Assembly (NCBI RefSeq): GCF_019417665.1
Contig: NZ_DXUU01000006.1
Coordinates: 22,491-86,490 of the forward strand
Direction: 5' to 3'
Source: Ruminococcus sp.
GTDB lineage: Bacteria; Bacillota; Clostridia; Oscillospirales; Ruminococcaceae
Length of the DNA stretch: 64,000 bases
The first letter of the stretch is position 1. The number at the start of each line of letters is the position of its first letter. Below the pieces are notes generated by a model. That model worked only from the letters and a program-made list of their open reading frames with translations. It made no database searches and was not told where the DNA came from. Shown in pieces: positions 58,501-64,000 of the stretch. The position numbers were made by a program, and so were the translations under genes.

Positions 58501-59388
58501 ATGCAGGAAGATACAAAGATGCATGTGGTGGTAGTGACCGGTATGTCCGGCTCGGGAAAATCGGTCGTCATGGATGTTTTAGAGGACATCGGCTATTATT
58601 GTATTGATAATCTGCCGCCTCAGCTCATGGGGAAATTTGTGGAGATCTGCCGGGAGTCGGAGAATCATCTCCGGAAGCTTGCTATTGCTGCCGATCTGCG
58701 CTCCGGTGATATGTTTACAGATGCTTATCGTGTGCTGCTGGAATTGGAACGTCAGGCGGATCTGGATGTGAAGATCCTCTACATTGAGGCAGAGGATGAG
58801 GTTATCATCAAGCGTTATAAAGAGACACGCCGGAAGCATCCTCTGGACGAACGCTTCGGCGGATGTCTGCACAATGCCATTGCCTATGAACGGGAACAGC
58901 TTCTACGTGTGAAAGGACTTGCAGATTATTATCTGGAGACCTCTTATTTTTCCGCTGCTCAGCTGAAAGAACAAATCCGGGAGATCTTTCTGGACAATTC
59001 CACAGATTCGCTGTCCATCAAGGTGACTTCTTTCGGATTCAAATATGGTGTATCGACGGAATCTGACCTGGTGTTTGACGTGCGCTGTCTTCCAAATCCC
59101 TATTATATTGAGGATCTGCGTGCCCAGACTGGATGCGAAAAGTGCGTACAGGAATATGTTATGTCCTTTGAGCAGTCCCAGACGCTCATGGCAAAAATCA
59201 AGGATCTGCTGGACTTTCTCATTCCGCTTTATATCCAGGAGGGAAAGAGCCGTCTTGTCATTGCCTTCGGCTGTACCGGCGGAAAGCATCGCTCTATTAC
59301 ATTTACAGAATTGATCGGGGAATATCTGATCTCCAAGGGAATGCACGTTGTAAAGCAGCATCGTGATATCGGAAAGGATCGTCCCTAA
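58501..59388 (+). CDS. rapZ: RapZ/YvcJ nucleotide-binding protein
   Basis: The 295-residue product has Walker A GMSGSGKS near residue 15, TRRKHPL, the Walker-B-like FDVRCLPNPYY and the C-terminal IAFGCTGGKHRSI with the family's conserved His and Lys. In E. coli it links GlmZ decay to glucosamine-6-phosphate; in Firmicutes the homologue YvcJ is poorly understood. AAAGGGATG lies upstream of the ATG at 58501. The next element is a palindromic repeat before whiA. Confidence 0.93.
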   Translation: MQEDTKMHVVVVTGMSGSGKSVVMDVLEDIGYYCIDNLPPQLMGKFVEICRESENHLRKLAIAADLRSGDMFTDAYRVLLELERQADLDVKILYIEAEDEVIIKRYKETRRKHPLDERFGGCLHNAIAYEREQLLRVKGLADYYLETSYFSAAQLKEQIREIFLDNSTDSLSIKVTSFGFKYGVSTESDLVFDVRCLPNPYYIEDLRAQTGCEKCVQEYVMSFEQSQTLMAKIKDLLDFLIPLYIQEGKSRLVIAFGCTGGKHRSITFTELIGEYLISKGMHVVKQHRDIGKDRP

Positions 59389-59553
59389 GAGCTGTTTAGC
59401 ATCTTTTTCTACGCATCTTTTCGGTGAATGTTGTTGCTTTCTGCGTTGAAAATTCTTGCCGGATGAAAGTCCGCCTGCGAATTTTCGCCTTCAAATCAAC
59501 GAAAATTCACTCGAAAATCTACGCAGAAAAAGACACCAAACAGGCTCTGAGGA
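59389..59553. repeat. MITE-like element R2, copy 2
   Basis: The left end GAGCTGTTTAGCATCTTTTT and the reverse complement of the right end, GAGCCTGTTTGGTGTCTTTT, are about 70-80% identical over 35 bases, giving terminal inverted repeats. The reverse-complemented right half closely matches the left half of the copy at 4781-4897. It lies between rapZ and whiA and carries no gene; it ends just before the whiA ribosome binding site. Confidence 0.65.
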
Positions 59554-59564
59554 GGAAATCATCC

Positions 59565-60485
59565 ATGTCATTTTCAAATGATGTCCGGGAGGAAATTGCA
59601 AGAAGTATTACCGACCGGGACCGGCAGTTTGCCTGTCTCTACGGTGTACTGCTCTATTGCCGGACGTTTACGGAAAAACAGATCGTACTGCAAAGCGAAA
59701 GTCCGGTGTTTGCACGGTTGATGCCTACGTTGTTTCATTCCGTGTTCCGGACAGTGCTCCAGCCGGATGTCCGCACAGTAGCACGAGGCGGCGCACAGTC
59801 CATGGTCAGCTTCACGATCACGGATTCTGGGCAGATCGCCCAGATCTGTGAAACGTATCATATCCACCCGGAGAAGCGAGAAATACGGCTTTCCAATCTG
59901 GTCAACAATAGTCTCAGCGCCTTTCTTGCCGGGGTATTTTTTGGCTGCGGCAGTGTCATGGATCCCAACAAGGAATACCATCTGGAATTCAACACACCGT
60001 CAGAACTGCTCTGCATGGATCTGCAAAAGCTTCTGGGCAGTATCGGCGTCAATGGCGGCAGGATCCTGCGGAAACAGATGTATGTGCTGTACATTAAGGA
60101 CAGCGAGCACATTGAGGATACGCTGACCTATATGGGCGCACAGCAGTGTACGATTGAATTAATGAATATTAAGATTCACAAGGATATGCGCAACAAGGCG
60201 AATCGTGTCCGCAACTGCGATGAAGCCAATATCAACAAGGTGGTCAGCGCTGCCATGCGGCAGACGGAGGATATCCGTTGGATCGTGAAATGTGGTCAGC
60301 TAGATGCGCTTTCGCCGGAACTGCGGGAACTGGCAGAGCTTCGCCTGGAAAATCCGGAGCTGAGCCTGAAAGAATTGGGGGAACTGTTGTCTGTTCCCAT
60401 TGGCAGATCCGGCGTAAACCATCGTTTTCAGAAAATAGCTGCCATTGCAGAGGAGTTGAGGAGTCGTGCCGCCCATACCAAATGA
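59565..60485 (+). CDS. whiA: WhiA sporulation/cell-division regulator homologue
   Basis: The 306-residue product has the LAGLIDADG-derived N-terminal part (SAFLAGVFFGCGSVMDP, KEYHLEFNTPSELLCMDLQ) and the C-terminal helix-turn-helix (SPELRELAELRLENPELSLK, ELGELLSVPIGRSGVNHRF). It binds DNA and, in Streptomyces, controls sporulation septation; in Firmicutes it is linked to division and carbon state. GAGGAGG precedes the ATG at 59565. The dnaE start overlaps its end by 20 bp. Confidence 0.95.
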   Translation: MSFSNDVREEIARSITDRDRQFACLYGVLLYCRTFTEKQIVLQSESPVFARLMPTLFHSVFRTVLQPDVRTVARGGAQSMVSFTITDSGQIAQICETYHIHPEKREIRLSNLVNNSLSAFLAGVFFGCGSVMDPNKEYHLEFNTPSELLCMDLQKLLGSIGVNGGRILRKQMYVLYIKDSEHIEDTLTYMGAQQCTIELMNIKIHKDMRNKANRVRNCDEANINKVVSAAMRQTEDIRWIVKCGQLDALSPELRELAELRLENPELSLKELGELLSVPIGRSGVNHRFQKIAAIAEELRSRAAHTK

Positions 60486-63400
60486 TGCGTTTGTGCATTT
60501 GCATGTGCACAGTGAATACAGTCTTCTGGACGGTGCCTGCCGTATCCAACAGCTGGTGGAACATGTGAAGTCTTTGGGACAGACGGCAGTGGCATTGACG
60601 GATCACGGCGTGATGTATGGTGTGATGCCCTTTTACCATGCGGCAAAGGCTGCCGGAATCCATCCGGTCATTGGCTGTGAGGTCTATGTGGCACAGCGAA
60701 CACGGCACGACCGGGAACATCGTCTGGATGGCAAAAGCTATCACCTGATCCTGCTCTGCGAAAGTTTGCAGGGATATCAGAATCTGGTGAAGCTGGTGTC
60801 ACTTGCTAGTCTGGAAGGATTTTATCACAGACCCCGTGTGGACTGGGAACTGCTTTCCCAGTACCATGAGGGTCTGATTTGTCTGTCCGGATGTCTTGCC
60901 GGGGAAATCCCAAGGCTGCTGTCGGAAGGCAATTTTGATGGTGCGAAATCTACAGCACTGCGGTATCAGCAGCTGTTCGGGGCAGAGAATTACTATCTGG
61001 AAATACAAGATCACGGTATTGCTGAAGAACGCCGGAATCTGCCCCTTTTGCTGCGGCTTTCCCGGGAAACGGGAATTCCTCTGGCGGCAACCAATGATGC
61101 CCATTATATCCGGAAAGAGGATGCGAAAATGCAGCATGTGCTGCTGTGTATCCAGACCGGCAAGACTGTGGACGATCCCGACGGCATGAGTTTTGAAACA
61201 GATGAGTTCTATTTGAAATCTACAGCGGAAATGGCAGCGCTGTTTTCCGCTGTGCCTCAGGCGGTGACAAATACAGTTGCCATTGCGGCACGCTGTCAGG
61301 TGGAATTTGAGACGGGACATATTTATCTTCCGAAATTCACCATGGAGGGTGTGATGGATTGTCAGGCGTTTTTTGTGCAGCTCTGCCGGGATGGATTGCG
61401 GCGGCATTACGGCGATCATCCATCTCAGGAGGTGCTTCAGCGGATGCGGATGGAGATCTCTGTCATTACCCAGATGGGCTATGTGGATTATTTTCTCATT
61501 GTGTGGGATTATATTCATTATGCCAGAAATGCCGGGATTCCTGTGGGGCCCGGCCGTGGTTCTGGTGCAGGGAGTCTCTGCGCCTATTGTATGGGCATTA
61601 CTCAAGTTGACCCTATCCGCTATCATCTTCTGTTTGAACGCTTTCTCAATCCGGAACGTGTGAGTATGCCGGATTTTGATGTGGACTTTTGTGTAGAGGG
61701 CAGACAGAAGGTCAAGGAGTATGTCATTTCCCGATATGGGGCAGACCATGTGTCGGAGATCATCGCCTTCGACCTGATGAAAGCACGAGGGGCTGTTCGG
61801 GATACAGGCCGTGCCATGGGGATCTCCTATGGTCTGTGCGACAAGATCGCCAAGTCTATTGACTCCAGAAGTACCATTGCCCAGGCAATGCAGGGCAGCG
61901 ATGGGGAAGAGCTGCGTAAGCTGTATGAGATAGATGCCGCCGCAAAAAAACTGCTGGATATGGCAATGCGTCTGGAGGGTATGCCACGCCATGCCTCTAC
62001 CCATGCGGCAGGAGTACTCATTTCCGCAGTGCCTATTACGGATCTGGTGCCTTTGCAGAAAAATGATGAGACTGTGGTGACGCAGTATCCCATGCAGGTG
62101 CTGGAATCCATGGGGCTCTTGAAATTTGATTTTCTCGGTTTGCGAAACCTGACAATTATTCGGGACTGCATCCGGACAGTCCGCCAGTATGAACCGGCAT
62201 TTGCTATCGACAAGATCCCGCTGGACGACCCGGATGTGTATGCCATGATGTCCCGTGGGGATACCACAGGCGTGTTTCAGTTTGAAAGTACCGGGATGCG
62301 CCATGTGCTTATGCGGCTTCACCCAAATTGTCTGGAAGATCTGACGGTTGCTCTGTCCCTGTATCGCCCGGGACCTCGCATGTCCATTGACAAATATCTG
62401 GAAAACCGCCGCAATCCGGAGAAAATCACCTATGCCCATCCGCTGCTGGAATCCATCCTGAGGCCTACTTACGGCTGCTTGATCTATCAGGAACAGGTCA
62501 TGGAGATCTGCCGGACGCTTTCAGGATATTCCTATGGTCGGGCAGACATTGTGCGGCGTGCCATGGCAAAGAAAAAACAGGCTGCCATGGAGCAGGAACG
62601 GCAGGTGTTCCTCTATGGCAGTGACGGTTCTGACGGTAGTACGCCCTGCTGCGGTGCTGTGGAAAACGGCGTTCCGGCAGAAACGGCAAATGCTATTTTT
62701 GATGAGATCGCCGGGTTTGCATCCTATGCCTTTAACAAGTCTCATGCAGTTGCCTATGCACTGTTGGCGTACCAGACGGCATATCTGAAATATCACTTTT
62801 TTGCGGATGATATGGCGGCGCTTCTCACCAGCGTCATGGGCGAAACGGGAAAGCTCATGGAATATCTGACGGCGTGTCAGAATGCTGGCGTACGTGTGCT
62901 GCCGCCCCATGTCAATGAAAGTACGGCGGTGTTTACACGCTATGGGGAGCATATTCGATTCGGGCTGCTGGCGGTGAAGAATCTGGGACGAGGTCTTATT
63001 GATGCCATTGTGGCGCAGCGGCAGAAAGAGGGTAATTTCACAGGTATTTCAGATTTTTGCCGCCGGATGCTGCCTTTCGGACTGAACAAGCAGGCGCTGG
63101 AAAGCCTGATCCTCTGCGGCGCATTGGATGGGCTGGGGCTGAATCGTCGGCAGATGTTTGAAAACCGGGAACAAATTTTGGCAGAATGCCGGGAGGAACG
63201 AAATAGCATTGTTACTGGTCAGATGAATCTTTTCGGCGGTGAAGAACAAACGCAGGTGCAGGAGAGAGTGATTTCACCGGTGTCGGAATATTCGTCAGAG
63301 GAACTGCTGCGGATGGAGCATGACAGCATGGGATTTTATCTGTCGGGGCATCCTTTGGATCATGTGCAATGGCTCAGTCAGCTGTTTCATGCCCAGAATG

Positions 63401-63927
63401 CCTTTTCGCTGTCCGAACAAAAGGACGGGATGCGTGTGATCCTGTTCGTGACTTTGCAGAATGTCAAGCGGCATGTGACGAAGCAGGGAGATACTATGTG
63501 TTTTCTTACCTGTGAGGATCGCACCGGGAAGGCGGACTGTGTGGTATTTCCGTCTTTGTATCCGGCAGTGCGTGCTAAGCTGGAACGGGATGCAGTGCTC
63601 TGTGTCCGGGGGAAAATTGCCCAGAAGGAAGATACTGTCAGTGTGCTCTGTGACAGTATTCTCACGGAGGAGGAACTGCTGCGGACGCTGCCCCAGGGAC
63701 GGCTTTGCATCAAGATGGATTCCCGGCAGCCGGAACAAATGCAGCGTGCCTTGGCGTTGGCGGCGGAATTTCCCGGGGAAACCCCGCTTTGTTTTTATTT
63801 GCTGGATCAGAAGCGTATGATCTCTCCGCGCAGTGGTCAGGCAGTTGCTGTTACAGAATCGTCATATGCACGATTTTGTGAGATTTTTTCAGCGAAACGG
63901 GTTGGGTTGATCCAAGTAAAGCCGTAA
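60466..63927 (+). CDS. dnaE: DNA polymerase III subunit alpha (DnaE)
   Basis: The 1153-residue product has the PHP domain (FVHLHVHSEYSLLDG, then VALTDHGVMYGV), the polymerase active site PGRGSGAGSLCAYCMGIT and MPDFDVDFCVEGR with catalytic Asp residues, the finger region HASTHAAGVLI and QYPMQVLESMGLLKFDFLGL, and a C-terminal OB fold (ILFVTLQNVKRHVTKQGDT, CEDRTGKADCVVFPSLY). The start is GTG at 60466 with GAGGAG upstream. It is DnaE1-type by PHP domain and length rather than PolC. A glycine/serine-rich variation (YGSDGSDGSTPCCGAV) replaces the usual short loop before GAVENG. Confidence 0.96.
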   Translation: MPPIPNDAFVHLHVHSEYSLLDGACRIQQLVEHVKSLGQTAVALTDHGVMYGVMPFYHAAKAAGIHPVIGCEVYVAQRTRHDREHRLDGKSYHLILLCESLQGYQNLVKLVSLASLEGFYHRPRVDWELLSQYHEGLICLSGCLAGEIPRLLSEGNFDGAKSTALRYQQLFGAENYYLEIQDHGIAEERRNLPLLLRLSRETGIPLAATNDAHYIRKEDAKMQHVLLCIQTGKTVDDPDGMSFETDEFYLKSTAEMAALFSAVPQAVTNTVAIAARCQVEFETGHIYLPKFTMEGVMDCQAFFVQLCRDGLRRHYGDHPSQEVLQRMRMEISVITQMGYVDYFLIVWDYIHYARNAGIPVGPGRGSGAGSLCAYCMGITQVDPIRYHLLFERFLNPERVSMPDFDVDFCVEGRQKVKEYVISRYGADHVSEIIAFDLMKARGAVRDTGRAMGISYGLCDKIAKSIDSRSTIAQAMQGSDGEELRKLYEIDAAAKKLLDMAMRLEGMPRHASTHAAGVLISAVPITDLVPLQKNDETVVTQYPMQVLESMGLLKFDFLGLRNLTIIRDCIRTVRQYEPAFAIDKIPLDDPDVYAMMSRGDTTGVFQFESTGMRHVLMRLHPNCLEDLTVALSLYRPGPRMSIDKYLENRRNPEKITYAHPLLESILRPTYGCLIYQEQVMEICRTLSGYSYGRADIVRRAMAKKKQAAMEQERQVFLYGSDGSDGSTPCCGAVENGVPAETANAIFDEIAGFASYAFNKSHAVAYALLAYQTAYLKYHFFADDMAALLTSVMGETGKLMEYLTACQNAGVRVLPPHVNESTAVFTRYGEHIRFGLLAVKNLGRGLIDAIVAQRQKEGNFTGISDFCRRMLPFGLNKQALESLILCGALDGLGLNRRQMFENREQILAECREERNSIVTGQMNLFGGEEQTQVQERVISPVSEYSSEELLRMEHDSMGFYLSGHPLDHVQWLSQLFHAQNAFSLSEQKDGMRVILFVTLQNVKRHVTKQGDTMCFLTCEDRTGKADCVVFPSLYPAVRAKLERDAVLCVRGKIAQKEDTVSVLCDSILTEEELLRTLPQGRLCIKMDSRQPEQMQRALALAAEFPGETPLCFYLLDQKRMISPRSGQAVAVTESSYARFCEIFSAKRVGLIQVKP

Positions 63928-63993
63928 AATTTCTGATGTGGGGCATTTTTAGGGAAACACTGATTAAATCTTCCCATTGAGCTACAAATATGG

Positions 63994-63999
63994 TATAAT
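63994..63999 (+). promoter_or_regulatory. -10 box of the next, unseen gene
   Basis: TATAAT at the right edge, preceded by TGG, with no good -35 in the usual place. dnaE is often followed by pfkA in Clostridia, so this may be the pfkA promoter; the gene is outside the window. Confidence 0.4.
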
Positions 64000-64000
64000 A

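Noticed and set aside
60799..62439. Long minus-strand frame opposite dnaE
   Set aside because: It is antisense to conserved polymerase motifs and has no ribosome binding site or recognisable protein family.

Overview
The window looks like a low-to-mid GC Gram-positive gut or rumen anaerobe of the Ruminococcus type (Oscillospiraceae, class Clostridia). This rests on dockerin-bearing plant cell wall enzymes (one partial GH30 protein, one GH9 and one LRR protein), a glgB-glgC-glgD-glgA glycogen cluster, a spoIIE gene, an Amt-PII fusion, GGAGG ribosome binding sites and TTGACA/TATAAT promoters with 17 bp spacers. The genus is an inference; no rRNA or tRNA gene was recognised.

Layout. 1-2.0 kb: 3' part of a GH30 xylanase / CBM22 / dockerin / CE1 esterase protein. 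2.1-13.9 kb: mostly small housekeeping and accessory genes (a decayed Crp/Fnr regulator, flavodoxin-like protein, VOC and MmcQ proteins, M24 peptidase, esterase, WYL regulator, methyltransferase, GyrI-like protein, radical SAM protein, GNATs, TrmH, SfsA, a lipoprotein and Mrp). 14.0-15.9 kb: ammonium transporter fused to a PII domain behind an attenuator-like leader. 16.1-19.2 kb: a YerC-like regulator whose stop overlaps the start of a dockerin-bearing GH9 cellulase. 19.3-22.6 kb: divergent ppx and ppk, with a Pho-box-like repeat array before ppk. 22.7-27.5 kb: NAD(P)HX epimerase, lipoprotein, xylB, small membrane and TSCPD proteins, CPBP protease. 27.5-33.5 kb: glycogen operon (glgB-C-D-A, minus strand). 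33.6-35.9 kb: spoIIE. 36.1-39.3 kb: NusG-II and Gx-transporter genes, then an LRR-dockerin protein. 39.4-44.3 kb: two divergent polar amino acid ABC transporters, one with a normal binding protein and one whose binding protein appears circularly permuted. 44.8-47.4 kb: membrane-anchored GH9. 47.5-49.2 kb: patatin and polysaccharide deacetylase. 49.2-49.6 kb: an orphan transcription unit. 49.7-54.1 kb: fucose operon (fucA, fucU, kinase, fucI). 54.5-64 kb: rpe, a DUF4015-like membrane protein, then hprK-murB-rapZ-whiA-dnaE.

Together the genes fit a fibre degrader. It hydrolyses xylan and cellulose with cellulosomal and membrane-bound enzymes, uses xylulose and fucose, stores glycogen and polyphosphate, and takes up ammonium and amino acids. 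The most unusual observations are the permuted binding protein, a 20-bp operator with identical promoter geometry in front of two stress-type genes about 3.7 kb apart, the Amt-PII fusion with its leader hairpin, the Pho box at ppk, the Spo0A-style promoter spacing at spoIIE, and two families of dispersed palindromic repeats.
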